Assembly: GCA_963675995.2 (NCBI GenBank)
Contig: CAXXIY010000002.1
Span: 682,001 to 746,000, forward strand
Direction: 5' to 3'
DNA: 64,000 bases
Source of the DNA: JAAFHB01 sp963675995
Lineage (GTDB): Bacteria; Bacteroidota; Bacteroidia; Bacteroidales; Prolixibacteraceae
The notes beneath the pieces are model-generated. The model was given only the letters and a program-made list of their open reading frames with translations, was not told where the DNA came from and did not search any database. This document shows, one piece after another, positions 33,751 through 43,207 of this stretch; positions within the stretch are counted from its first letter, which is position 1; the number at the start of each line of letters is the position of its first letter. Position numbers and translations under genes: made by a program.

Positions 33751-36700
33751 TTAGCTACTTAAATGTTTTTTAATCATTTCAGTTAGCAATTCCTTACTGA
33801 ATGGTTTTTCAATATAATCATTGCATCCGGCAATTCTTGCATCTTCCTTATCCACTATTTGTGAAAAGGTTGTCTGAACAATGATGATGATATTTTTATT
33901 GAACTGACGGATCAAACGGGTAGCTTCCAGTCCGTTTGTTGAGGGCATTGCAATATCCATCAGTACCAGGTCAATGTCAGGATGGTTGCGACACATCTCG
34001 ACAGCATCATCTCCGGTTTTTACATTGAAAACCTTTTGACTTAGACCTTTAACCATTACGGACATCAGTTTTGCTGAAATTTCATCATCTTCAGCAATTA
34101 AGATTTTAAGTTTTTTTAATTGATTTCGGTTATGCTCTTTCAAAATGTCAGGTTCGATTATACTTATTGATTCAGGTTTACCTGCGCGAGGTATTGTAAA
34201 ATAAAATACAGATCCGTTATTCGGTTTAGATTCTACCCAAATTTTTCCACCCTGTATTTCAACAAACTCTTTGCACAACTGCAATCCAAGGCCGGTACTC
34301 TTTTCCCCTTTTGTGCCGGGTCGTTTGGTGTGGGCATCCAAATGGAAAAGATTATTCAAAATTAGGTCGGTCATCCCGATTCCCGAATCCTTTACCGATA
34401 TAACAGTCATATTATTTTCTGCCGAATGGGAGGATATGGTTATTTTACCACCATCCGGAGTGAACTTTATGGCATTTGAAAGAAGATTTCGGATTACAGA
34501 CTGAACCATATTTCGATCGGCGTAAACTTCCTGTCCGGGATGGTTCTGAAAGGTGATGTTGAGATTCTTTGCCCTTGACTGCTCCCCGGCCAGATTTATA
34601 CAATCGGTAATCACCTGGTTTAAATCGATATTTTGAGGGTTAAAAGCTGTCTTCCCATGATCCATTTGCGACCATTCGAGCAGGTTCTCCAGTAAGTTAA
34701 AGGTATTTCGTGCCGATTGGCTCAGATTGGAGATCATCTCTCTTATTTCAGCTTCAGTAAAATTCTGGTAATCATCGGCCATCATTTCGGTTAGCCCCAT
34801 AAATCCACCTATTGGACCGCGCAGGTCATGGGCAATGATGGAGAAGAATTTATCTCTTTCTAAGTTCAGTTTTTGGAGTTCTTCATTTTTATCCTTAATT
34901 TGGAGTTCTGCTTTTTTACCTTCGGTTATATCGGAAATGAGGTTTAACGTGGCGGGTTGACCTTCCCAGTCAATCAACACGGCGTTTAATCTGATCCATC
35001 GCGTGCTTCCATCCTTTATTTGAATTCTAAGGTCGTATCTTGACTCAACGGACTCCCCTTTTATCCTTTTCAAATAATTATTTCTTACAAACTCCTTGTC
35101 CTCCGGATGGACAAATTCGAGAAACGGAACTCTCATTATATCATCATATTTGTCATAGTCAAGAAGTTTCAGTAATACCGGGTTAACAAACTTAAATTTA
35201 CTGTCCTGGGCAACAAAAATTCCTTCACTGGCAGTTTCAATTAGAAGGCGATATCTTTTTTCACTTTCCCGCAACACTTCTTCCATCTTTATCCTTTCGG
35301 TGATGTCTTCCTTTACCGCCAAAAAATGGTTGATCGTCCCTTCTTTATCTCTGACCGGTGAGATCACTGCAGATTCCCAATAAAGCTCCCCGTTTTTCTT
35401 CTTGTTTTGAAAGAGACCATTCCAGGTTTGACCAGAGAGGAGCATATCCCACATCTGCTTATATTCTGAACCTGGTTTATAATCCGTTTTTAATATTCTG
35501 GGGTTATGACCTATTACTTCTTCCACTGTATATCCCGTAGTTTGAGTGAATTTTGGATTCACAAATTCGATATTTCCAGCTAAATCGGTGATAACAGTGC
35601 TAACGGGGCTCTGTTCGATTGCCAGTGAAAGCATCATGATTTTGGAATCACTAATTTGTTTTTCCTCTTCCAACCGTTTTCGTTCAGAGATATTCTGGGT
35701 GCTTGTTCTGAACCCAATTGATTTTCCATTGGCATCCAGGATAGGCCGCCACGAAATGGATACCCAGAATTTTGAACCATCCTTGTGTAGTACCCGTACC
35801 TCCAGGTTAGTCCCGCTGCTGCCATTTAATGCTTCCTTGAATTTTTTTATGATCAGTGCCATATCTTCAGGTGCACAAAACATCGATAAGAAATCTGCTG
35901 AAGCTAAATATTCTTCAGGTGTGTAACCTGTCATTTCCACCGAAAAGGGATTCATCCAGATCAGTTTCCCTGATGGATCAAACCAGGCTTCCCAACCAGC
36001 AGCATAATTGGCAATCGCCTTGAAATTTTCCTCACTTTTTCGCAGCGCAACCTCTGCTTCTTTCCGTTCTGTGATATCACGGGTTACACCAAGCATCGTC
36101 AAGGAATTGCCATCACTTCCCCCTACGGGATAAGTGAGACATTCGGTCCACAATGTTGACCCGTCCTTACGATAATACTCCAGCTCTCCCCTAAAGTCTG
36201 GCAGCGGTAATCCTGCCGCAAAGGCAGTATAAAGTCTCTGTACATAGCCTATGCTTACACTTTGAGATTCAGGAGTGAGTATCTGGTCAAGCGACTGATT
36301 CATTGCCTCTTCCACTGTTAATCCGCGCAGGCGTTCTACGGATGGGCTGATATATGTGATTGTGCCGTCGAGATTCATTGTCCAGATTACATCTGTTGCA
36401 TTCTCAGCTAACAACCGGTAACGCTCCTCTTTGATCCGTAACTCTTCTTCAGCCTGTTTGCGGTCAGTGATGTCGCGTGAAACTCCGTCTATTCTTATTG
36501 GATTCCCTTCCTTGTCAACAATGATTTTGCTTTTATCATGTATCCAAACAACCGTTCCATCGGGCCGAATAATGCGACACTCCCTGATCGCAGCCCCTTT
36601 TTTCTGTAATTGGCTTAATGCCTCATCCGATATATGTTTGTCCTCGGGATGGACAAGTTCTGCCCATAACATGGGGTTTGTAACAAATTCACTGACGGGC

Positions 36701-37299
36701 CGACCAAATACCTGTTCAACCGATGGACTAATATAATTAACTTTTAATTCAGGCCAATATAAAGACCAAATCACATCCGGAGAATCATTTAAAATATTAG
36801 CACGTTGTTGCTCGCTCTCCCTGAGAGCATTCAATGTCCGTTGTTGTTCAGTAATGTCCGTAATAAAACCATGCCAAAGCACCGAACCGTCTTCCTCTTC
36901 CTGAGGAGCAGCGTTACCATATAATATACGGATTGTGCCATCATCAAACTTTACTCTATACTCTTTTTTCCAGGGGGTTAGGTTTTGCGCAGATTCCTTG
37001 ATTGTAGCAATTACCTCTTTGAGATCTTCAGGATGAATAATGGCAAAGATTTGTGATGCATCCTCACGAACTTGTTCCGGGGTGACCCGGTAAATTTCCT
37101 TTAATGCATCGCTTGCAAAAGGGAAACAAGAGCTCCCATCAGGATATAAACGATACTGGTAAACAACCCCTGGTAACTGCCCGGCGATCTTTAGAAGCCG
37201 ATTCAGTTCTTCTTTGTGATGGTTATTCTCTTTTTTTATGCTAAGTAGTTTTCGGATATTTTGAGGCAGATCGAAAATCAGTTTAAATTTAAATCCCAT
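33751..37299 (-). CDS. Soluble hybrid histidine kinase with six PAS domains
   Basis: A 1182-residue kinase. Six PAS/PAC units follow one another, each ending in a recognisable linker: DITEQQ, DITDRK, DITERK, NISERK, DITERI, DITEGK. They cover about 25-815. HisKA has IIAHDLRGPIGG (His about 825), HATPase_c has IRNLLSNAIKF and GLGLQLCKEFVE, and a C-terminal REC (about 1060-1180) has the acid pair in ILIAEDDE, Asp in LVLMDIAMP (about 1114) and Lys in YIEKPFS. There is no transmembrane segment, so signals are sensed inside the cell. No output regulator is adjacent. The middle PAS and REC sequences resemble the remnant at 55176-55901. Confidence 0.95.
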   Translation of the reverse strand: MGFKFKLIFDLPQNIRKLLSIKKENNHHKEELNRLLKIAGQLPGVVYQYRLYPDGSSCFPFASDALKEIYRVTPEQVREDASQIFAIIHPEDLKEVIATIKESAQNLTPWKKEYRVKFDDGTIRILYGNAAPQEEEDGSVLWHGFITDITEQQRTLNALRESEQQRANILNDSPDVIWSLYWPELKVNYISPSVEQVFGRPVSEFVTNPMLWAELVHPEDKHISDEALSQLQKKGAAIRECRIIRPDGTVVWIHDKSKIIVDKEGNPIRIDGVSRDITDRKQAEEELRIKEERYRLLAENATDVIWTMNLDGTITYISPSVERLRGLTVEEAMNQSLDQILTPESQSVSIGYVQRLYTAFAAGLPLPDFRGELEYYRKDGSTLWTECLTYPVGGSDGNSLTMLGVTRDITERKEAEVALRKSEENFKAIANYAAGWEAWFDPSGKLIWMNPFSVEMTGYTPEEYLASADFLSMFCAPEDMALIIKKFKEALNGSSGTNLEVRVLHKDGSKFWVSISWRPILDANGKSIGFRTSTQNISERKRLEEEKQISDSKIMMLSLAIEQSPVSTVITDLAGNIEFVNPKFTQTTGYTVEEVIGHNPRILKTDYKPGSEYKQMWDMLLSGQTWNGLFQNKKKNGELYWESAVISPVRDKEGTINHFLAVKEDITERIKMEEVLRESEKRYRLLIETASEGIFVAQDSKFKFVNPVLLKLLDYDKYDDIMRVPFLEFVHPEDKEFVRNNYLKRIKGESVESRYDLRIQIKDGSTRWIRLNAVLIDWEGQPATLNLISDITEGKKAELQIKDKNEELQKLNLERDKFFSIIAHDLRGPIGGFMGLTEMMADDYQNFTEAEIREMISNLSQSARNTFNLLENLLEWSQMDHGKTAFNPQNIDLNQVITDCINLAGEQSRAKNLNITFQNHPGQEVYADRNMVQSVIRNLLSNAIKFTPDGGKITISSHSAENNMTVISVKDSGIGMTDLILNNLFHLDAHTKRPGTKGEKSTGLGLQLCKEFVEIQGGKIWVESKPNNGSVFYFTIPRAGKPESISIIEPDILKEHNRNQLKKLKILIAEDDEISAKLMSVMVKGLSQKVFNVKTGDDAVEMCRNHPDIDLVLMDIAMPSTNGLEATRLIRQFNKNIIIIVQTTFSQIVDKEDARIAGCNDYIEKPFSKELLTEMIKKHLSS

Positions 37300-37472
37300 A
37301 TTTTACAGATTAAGGTTAACCAAAAAAATATGCGGCTGGCATGTATAGGATTGTAAAAGTAAATTAATTTCAAATATAATATTTCACTTTAAACCGAAAT
37401 AATTGAGGGTAGGGAAGGAAATTTGTTTATGATGCTTTAAAACAAACTATACCACAATTAAAATCGTTCATT

Positions 37473-38660
37473 TTAGTGCATCGCCTTAATCTTCGAGACC
37501 AAAAGGGTAATGCAAATTCCGAAGATACCAATTACGGCAAATGAGTAGCGTAATCCTGCAGCTGCCGAAATATACCCGATCAGGGGTGGTCCCATGAGGA
37601 AGCCAAGGAAGCTAACACTCGAAACGGTCGCTAACGCAATTCCGGGGGCCACTTTGCTTTGTCTTCCGGCTGCGCTGTAAACCGACGGGACTATGCTGGA
37701 GACACCCAGCCCAACCATCATAAAACCGAATGTGGAGGTGATCAGATAGGGGAACAATACAGAGATAAAAAGTCCCGAAGAGATCATGATTCCGCTTACC
37801 TGAAGCAGCCGTTTCCTGCCGAACCGTAAAACAAGTCCATCGGCGATAAATCTTCCGGCTGACATCATGATCATAAATGAAGTATAACCCAAAATGACAA
37901 GAGACGATGGGGTTTGCACCACATCTTTAAAGTAGACGCCGCTCCAATCGAACATCGCACCTTCGCTGGCCATACTACAAAATCCGATTACCCCTAACTG
38001 TAATAACGTACTGTCTGGTTTCGAGAAGAATCGTTTTTTCGAAGATGCCATTGAGGGTGTGGCTTTCCCCTGTACCAGTTTACCGGCGTTCAGCGAAATG
38101 ATCACAGCCACCAGGCTAACAACAATCCAAAAATGGGTATAGGGAGGGACTTTCAGATGGATCATTATAAGACCGACGAGGGCGCCTGTGAAACCGGCTA
38201 TGCTCCACCCGCCATGAAACGCAGACATAATGGGGCGGTTATAAATCTTTTCAGTTGCAATTCCCTGTGTATTGATCGAGATATTACACATATTCCCAAA
38301 TATACCGAACAGAAAGAGACCTGTAGCAAGCTGCCATCCGTTAGTTGCAAGTCCCAGATTGGTAAGACAAAGGGTATAAGCAGGGAGGGCGAATAGAATT
38401 ACCTTGCGGCTGCCAAAGCGGGTAACCAATCTTCCTGAAAAAGGCATCATCAGAAACTGACCAACAGGCAAGGCGAACAAGATTGTCCCCAAAGCTGCAT
38501 CAGTTAGCTTTAATGCGGTTTTAATGTCAGGAATTCTGCTTGCCCAAGTTGCAAAACATAGTCCCATACAAAAATAGGTGAGTGCAACCGCAATCCTTAT
38601 CCGTTTTTTGTTGGGATATTTGTCGGGAAGAATTTGCGATATTGCGATATTTGAATTCAT
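37473..38660 (-). CDS. MFS transporter
   Basis: A 395-residue inner-membrane carrier with about twelve hydrophobic segments. The loop after TM2 contains GRLVTRFGSRKVI, the MFS signature G-x-L-x-D/T-R-x-G-x-R-x; a similar DGLVLRFGRKRLL occurs at the start of the second half. It resembles the YbjJ/fucose-permease-like sugar/drug carriers of Bacteroidota. The substrate is unknown. It is upstream of the helicase terminator and reads toward the kinase gene. Confidence 0.88.
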   Translation of the reverse strand: MNSNIAISQILPDKYPNKKRIRIAVALTYFCMGLCFATWASRIPDIKTALKLTDAALGTILFALPVGQFLMMPFSGRLVTRFGSRKVILFALPAYTLCLTNLGLATNGWQLATGLFLFGIFGNMCNISINTQGIATEKIYNRPIMSAFHGGWSIAGFTGALVGLIMIHLKVPPYTHFWIVVSLVAVIISLNAGKLVQGKATPSMASSKKRFFSKPDSTLLQLGVIGFCSMASEGAMFDWSGVYFKDVVQTPSSLVILGYTSFMIMMSAGRFIADGLVLRFGRKRLLQVSGIMISSGLFISVLFPYLITSTFGFMMVGLGVSSIVPSVYSAAGRQSKVAPGIALATVSSVSFLGFLMGPPLIGYISAAAGLRYSFAVIGIFGICITLLVSKIKAMH

Positions 38661-38686
38661 CCTTATCCTCAGAAATGTTTAAATTA

Positions 38687-38718
38687 AGAAGCCGGAGGCT
38701 TTTCGCATTCCGGCTTCT
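38687..38718 (-). terminator. Terminator after the DEAD-box helicase gene
   Basis: A perfect 9-bp stem AGAAGCCGG/CCGGCTTCT (38687-38695 with 38710-38718), 18 bases beyond the helicase stop, followed on the minus strand by a T-rich tract. Confidence 0.7.
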
Positions 38719-38735
38719 AATATTATCTTAAAAGT

Positions 38736-40502
38736 TTAAAATCGCCTCTTTCGATCGCGACGTTTGAATCCATCCCGGTCACCTTCGGGTTTCCGGAAGC
38801 TTCGTTCGAAACGAGCTCCCCGGTCGCCACCTCTGTCGCCACCTCTGTCACCACCTCGGCTACTACCTCCACGTCCGGTGCTATTGACTTCTGCATCAAA
38901 AAAAGATCCGCGGAAATTCATTCCACGGCTGTTTTTTAGCAGGGTAGTTGCATAGCCGGATTCAACTTCAACAGTTGCATGTGATTTGTGAAGATCGATC
39001 TTTCCAATTTCAACATTACGTCGTCCGGTGGCATCGATCACAAAAGTGATGATATCTTTTGGGATCAAACCCTGAGAAAGACCAACATTCAACCGGATGG
39101 AGGTCATCCCTTCAGACGAAATTTTACGCCTTTCCGAACCCTCACGCCCCTCTCTGCGGTTCAGATCATAGGTGTCAGGAGCATTCAGGTCTGCAGTATT
39201 GCCATAATATTCGAGGAACCTGTTAAATTCCAGAGAAACTACATGCTTAATCAGATCTTCCTTCGAAAGTGATTCGAGTTTTTCATAAACTGAAGGGAGG
39301 AATGGTTCAATCTCCTCTTCGTTAATGGTAACTGTCTGTAACTTATCAATCAGGTACATTAACTGTTTTTCGCAAATCACTTTTCCTGTAGGAACGGGCA
39401 TACGGAGGAATTTTTTCCCAATTCCCTTTTCGATCATCCTGATCCGTCCATGCTCTTTCATGTGAATGATTGAGATAGAAATGCCCGATTTTCCTGCACG
39501 TCCTGTCCTGCCACTTCGGTGAGTGTAGTTCTCGATATCGTCAGGCAGATTATAATTGACAATATGGGTGAGATCATTCACATCCAGACCACGTGCAGCC
39601 ACATCAGTCGCGATGAGTATCTGTACCCCTTTGGTACGGAACTTTTCCATCACATAGTCACGCTGTGCCTGACTCAGATCGCCGTGAAGTGCTTCTGCGC
39701 TATAACCATCCTGAATTAGTTGTGAGGCCACCTCATTTGTTTCCATACGAGTGCGACAAAAAACGATCCCATAAACTTCAGGGACGAAATCCAAAACCCT
39801 TTTAAGGGCTGAATAACGGTCTTTTGCATGAACCATATGGTAGATATGCTCAACATTTTCGGCGCCGCTCCCTTTCTTTCCAACCGCGATTTCGATCGGG
39901 TCGGTCATGTAATTTTTTGCGATGGCAGCAATCTCCTTTGGCATAGTTGCAGAAAACAAAAGGGTATTTTTTGTATTAGGCGTTTTCTCAAGAATTGCGT
40001 CAACATCTTCCTGAAATCCCATATTCAGCATCTCATCGGCTTCGTCAAGCACAAGAATTGTAACCTGAGAAAGATCGACTTTGTTTTTGCGGATCATGTC
40101 GTGTAACCGTCCTGGTGTGGCGGCAATAATATGGACCCCTTTGCGTAATGCAGTTACCTGAGCACCTATGTCGGCGCCTCCGTAAATGGGAACGATCGAA
40201 ATATCGGGCAGGTACTTTGCATAATCCGAAATTTCCCGGGAGATTTGAACACAAAGTTCACGGGTTGGGCTAATGATCAGCGCCTGGGGAACTCTGTTTT
40301 TTGGATCGATAATTTGTAGTATTGGAAGACCAAAGGCTGCGGTTTTACCGGTTCCGGTTTGCGCAAGTCCAACAATGTCGGTGGGTTTTTTCAGGAATAA
40401 GGGGATAAACTGTTCCTGGATTGGCGAAGGTTGTTCGAAGCCCATTTCCTGAATCCCCTTTAGGATTCTGGGGTCGAGACCCATTTCATTAAATTGCATC
40501 AT
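38736..40502 (-). CDS. DEAD-box ATP-dependent RNA helicase with RGG tail
   Basis: A 588-residue RNA helicase of the DeaD/CsdA type. Motifs in order: Q motif (PSPIQEQFIP), Walker A AQTGTGKT (about 44-51), PTRELC, TPGRL, VLDEADEML, FSATMP, then the second RecA domain with ARGLDV and HRSGRTGRAGK. A DbpA-like RNA-binding domain follows (about 465-540: MTSIRLNVGLSQGLIPKDI). The C-terminus is an Arg/Gly tail with GGDRG units repeated three times, encoded by a short tandem repeat around 38818-38860. Such helicases remodel ribosome precursors and mRNA, often in the cold. Confidence 0.94.
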   Translation of the reverse strand: MMQFNEMGLDPRILKGIQEMGFEQPSPIQEQFIPLFLKKPTDIVGLAQTGTGKTAAFGLPILQIIDPKNRVPQALIISPTRELCVQISREISDYAKYLPDISIVPIYGGADIGAQVTALRKGVHIIAATPGRLHDMIRKNKVDLSQVTILVLDEADEMLNMGFQEDVDAILEKTPNTKNTLLFSATMPKEIAAIAKNYMTDPIEIAVGKKGSGAENVEHIYHMVHAKDRYSALKRVLDFVPEVYGIVFCRTRMETNEVASQLIQDGYSAEALHGDLSQAQRDYVMEKFRTKGVQILIATDVAARGLDVNDLTHIVNYNLPDDIENYTHRSGRTGRAGKSGISISIIHMKEHGRIRMIEKGIGKKFLRMPVPTGKVICEKQLMYLIDKLQTVTINEEEIEPFLPSVYEKLESLSKEDLIKHVVSLEFNRFLEYYGNTADLNAPDTYDLNRREGREGSERRKISSEGMTSIRLNVGLSQGLIPKDIITFVIDATGRRNVEIGKIDLHKSHATVEVESGYATTLLKNSRGMNFRGSFFDAEVNSTGRGGSSRGGDRGGDRGGDRGARFERSFRKPEGDRDGFKRRDRKRRF

Positions 40503-40815
40503 CTGTTTTTTGTGACGGGCGTTACAGCTATCTAATGAACCATTTACCCGACTTATTATTATCTATATAAAATCCTATTCCCTGAGCGGGAAAAGTTGCG
40601 CAAGTTACGAATTTTTTGGAGATTATTTGGTGTTATTCTAAATATTTTACTATAAGGCAGCGAGGGGGTGAAATGAACATCGATTGAGAGACTTGGAACG
40701 GGGCTGATTTGGGGAGGGAGAGACTAAGAGACTTAGGGAGATTTAAACACTCAGTCTCTAAGATACTTAGTTACTCAGTCTCTAAGTCACGTTGACCCTA
40801 AGTCCCTTTTTACTC
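40503..40815. other. Intergenic region with a small repeat cluster
   Basis: Gene-free. At 40719-40790 the word ACTCAGTCTCTAAG occurs twice (40749-40762 and 40773-40786), and partly complementary AGAGACTAAGAGACTTAG-like words precede it, so the RNA could fold. It lies between the helicase start and the der stop, both on the minus strand. I see no coding sequence and no clear promoter. Confidence 0.5.
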
Positions 40816-42123
40816 CTACTTTTGCCTGAAATAAAGCTGTATAGGTATCCCGGTGAAATTGAAATTGCTCCTTATTTTTTTCTCGAGGTATCGTTTGTAT
40901 GGATCCTTAATGTATTGGGGTAGGTTACAGAAGAAAGCGAAACTGGGAATTTTAGTTGGCAACTGAGTAATATACTTTATTTTAACATACTTCCCCTTGT
41001 GAGCTGGTGGTGGATAGGCTTCTATGGCTCCCAGCAATAATTCGTTCAGTTTAGAGGTTGCAATATGACGGTGCTGATTTTCAAAAACCATCATCGCTTC
41101 CTCAAGGATTTTCAGAATACGTTGTTTGGTGAGAGCGGAGGTGAATACAATAGGAATATCCACAACCGGCGCGAATTTTTCAAGGATGTCGTTCTCAAAA
41201 TTCTTCATCGTATGGTTATCCTTTTCAATCAGGTCCCATTTATTGACCACCACCACAATCCCTTTCTTATTCCTGTGAATCAGGTGGAAAATACTCACGT
41301 CCTGCCCTTCAACACCACGAGTGGCATCAAGTACTAGAACGCAAACATCCGAATCTTCAATCGACCGGACGGATCGCATCACCGAATAAAATTCCACATC
41401 TTCGGCAACTTTTGTCTTTTTGCGTAATCCTGCAGTATCTACCAAGGTGAAATTATAGCCGAATTTATTGTAGTTCTGCGCGACAGCATCACGTGTTGTA
41501 CCGGCTACATCTGTGACAATATGACGCTCTTCGCCAACTAACGTGTTGATTATTGACGATTTGCCAACATTTGGCCTTCCAACAACCGCAATTCTCGGGA
41601 TTTTCACGTCTGGCTCCTCATCAACCTTTTTCGGAAGAAGATCAACAATTTCGTCAAGCAGGTCTCCTGTTCCCGATCCGTTGACGGAGGAAACACAAAA
41701 GAGCTTTTCGATGCCTAAAGCATAGAATTCGTTGGCATCGAGACTTCGTTGGTGGTTATCCACCTTATTGACCACCGTGATTACCGGCTTATCGTTTCTG
41801 CGAAGCAGATCGAAGACTGAGATATCGAGTTCGGTGAGTCCACTCTCCACATCGACGAGAAAGACGATTACATCCGATTCCTGGATGGCCAGATTGGCCT
41901 GCCGACGAATCTCCTCCTCGAAAACATCATCTGACCCGGAAACATAACCTCCCGTATCGATGATTGAAAATTCAACGCCGTTCCAGAGCGATTTTCCATA
42001 ATTCCGGTCACGCGTTACACCAGGCATATCATCCACGATTGCAGCACGCGATTCGGTGATACGATTAAAAAATGTAGACTTTCCAACATTTGGCCGGCCT
42101 ACAATTGCAACTATATTACTCAT
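40816..42123 (-). CDS. der: Ribosome-assembly GTPase Der (EngA)
   Basis: A 435-residue protein with two consecutive GTPase domains and a C-terminal KH-like domain, as required for 50S maturation. Domain 1: GRPNVGKSTFFN, DTGGY, NKVD. Domain 2 (from about 178): GRPNVGKSSIIN, DTAGLRKK, NKWD. The last 80 residues (KLNELLLGAIEAYPPPAHKGKYVK...) are the KH-like part. era is 16 bases upstream on the same strand; the two form an operon. Confidence 0.97.
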   Translation of the reverse strand: MSNIVAIVGRPNVGKSTFFNRITESRAAIVDDMPGVTRDRNYGKSLWNGVEFSIIDTGGYVSGSDDVFEEEIRRQANLAIQESDVIVFLVDVESGLTELDISVFDLLRRNDKPVITVVNKVDNHQRSLDANEFYALGIEKLFCVSSVNGSGTGDLLDEIVDLLPKKVDEEPDVKIPRIAVVGRPNVGKSSIINTLVGEERHIVTDVAGTTRDAVAQNYNKFGYNFTLVDTAGLRKKTKVAEDVEFYSVMRSVRSIEDSDVCVLVLDATRGVEGQDVSIFHLIHRNKKGIVVVVNKWDLIEKDNHTMKNFENDILEKFAPVVDIPIVFTSALTKQRILKILEEAMMVFENQHRHIATSKLNELLLGAIEAYPPPAHKGKYVKIKYITQLPTKIPSFAFFCNLPQYIKDPYKRYLEKKIRSNFNFTGIPIQLYFRQK

Positions 42124-42139
42124 TATTTACTTTTCCTTT

Positions 42140-43024
42140 TTATTGAATCTCATAGCCGAAATTACGAAGCTGGCTCTCCTTATCGCGCCAGTCCTTAGCT
42201 ACTTTAACATACATTGATAAAAATACTTTCTTCTCAAAAAACTCTTCCATATCCAGACGGGCTTCGGTTCCAACTTTTTTAAGTGCCTTCCCCTGGTGCC
42301 CGATTATAATCCCTTTCTGGGTATCGCGGGCGACATTGATTACTGCACGAATACTAAGCAATTTCGGCTCATCCTTAAACTCTTCAACTTCAATCTCAAC
42401 AGAATAGGGGATCTCTTTATCGTAAAAGAGGAGTATCTTTTCACGAATGATCTCCTGAACGAAAAAACGCTCATTCCGGTCGGTCAATTCATCTTTGGGA
42501 AAAAACGGAAAACCTTCAGGAAGGTTCGCAAGGATCCGTTTAAAAACATAATCAAGATTGAATTTCTCTTTGGCAGAGATTGGCATTACCTCTGCATTGG
42601 GAATTAGATTCCTCCATTGTTCAACCAACGAGATCAGTTTCTCCTGATTAGTAAGGTCTATCTTGTTAATCAACACCAAAACAGGTACTTCTGCAGATTT
42701 TATTTTTTCGAGGTACTCCCTGTTCTTTGAAAAATCTTCAACAACATCGGTCACATATAGCAAAATATCGGCATCGACCAGCGCTGTATTGACGAAGCCA
42801 AGCATTGATTCCTGCAGTTTGTAGGACGGTTTTAAAATCCCGGGGGTATCGGAGTAGACAATTTGAAAGTCCTCTCCGTTCACGATTCCCTTGATACGAT
42901 GACGGGTTGTTTGCATTTTTGAAGTGATGATCGAGAGCTTTTCACCGACCATCGCATTCATTAAAGTCGATTTACCGACATTTGGATTGCCTATGATATT
43001 GACAAATCCTGATTTGTGTGCCAT
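42140..43024 (-). CDS. era: GTPase Era
   Basis: A 294-residue GTPase binding the 3' end of 16S rRNA in 30S assembly. G1 is GNPNVGKSTLMN, G3 DTPG, G4 NKID; the C-terminal KH domain includes VIIGHQGKALKKVG (as IIIGHQGKALKKVG). Length is normal. It is the first gene of era-der; a -7 element TATCTTTG (43053-43060, minus strand) lies 29 bases upstream of the start. Confidence 0.97.
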   Translation of the reverse strand: MAHKSGFVNIIGNPNVGKSTLMNAMVGEKLSIITSKMQTTRHRIKGIVNGEDFQIVYSDTPGILKPSYKLQESMLGFVNTALVDADILLYVTDVVEDFSKNREYLEKIKSAEVPVLVLINKIDLTNQEKLISLVEQWRNLIPNAEVMPISAKEKFNLDYVFKRILANLPEGFPFFPKDELTDRNERFFVQEIIREKILLFYDKEIPYSVEIEVEEFKDEPKLLSIRAVINVARDTQKGIIIGHQGKALKKVGTEARLDMEEFFEKKVFLSMYVKVAKDWRDKESQLRNFGYEIQ

Positions 43025-43052
43025 TGTGCTGATATTATTCCTGAAATTTTTG

Positions 43053-43060
43053 CAAAGATA
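43053..43060 (-). promoter_or_regulatory. Probable -7 element of era-der
   Basis: TATCTTTG on the minus strand fits TAnnTTTG, 29 bases before the era start. The upstream TTTG is at a shorter distance than usual (11 bases), so only the -7 is claimed. Confidence 0.45.
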
Positions 43061-43207
43061 GTAACAATTACCAAACTATCGGTGATACACACCTTTACCT
43101 TTCAAAAGCGCTTCCACTTAAAAGTGTCGCGAAAAAAATTACAACCTTAACGCCCTCCATCAACAGGTGGACATCAAAAACACTAATTTAGCAGCTTATT
43201 ACTTTTT

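Noticed and set aside
38818..38860. Tandem repeat near the helicase end as a mobile or CRISPR feature
   Set aside because: It is coding sequence for the GGDRG repeats of the RGG tail, common in such helicases.
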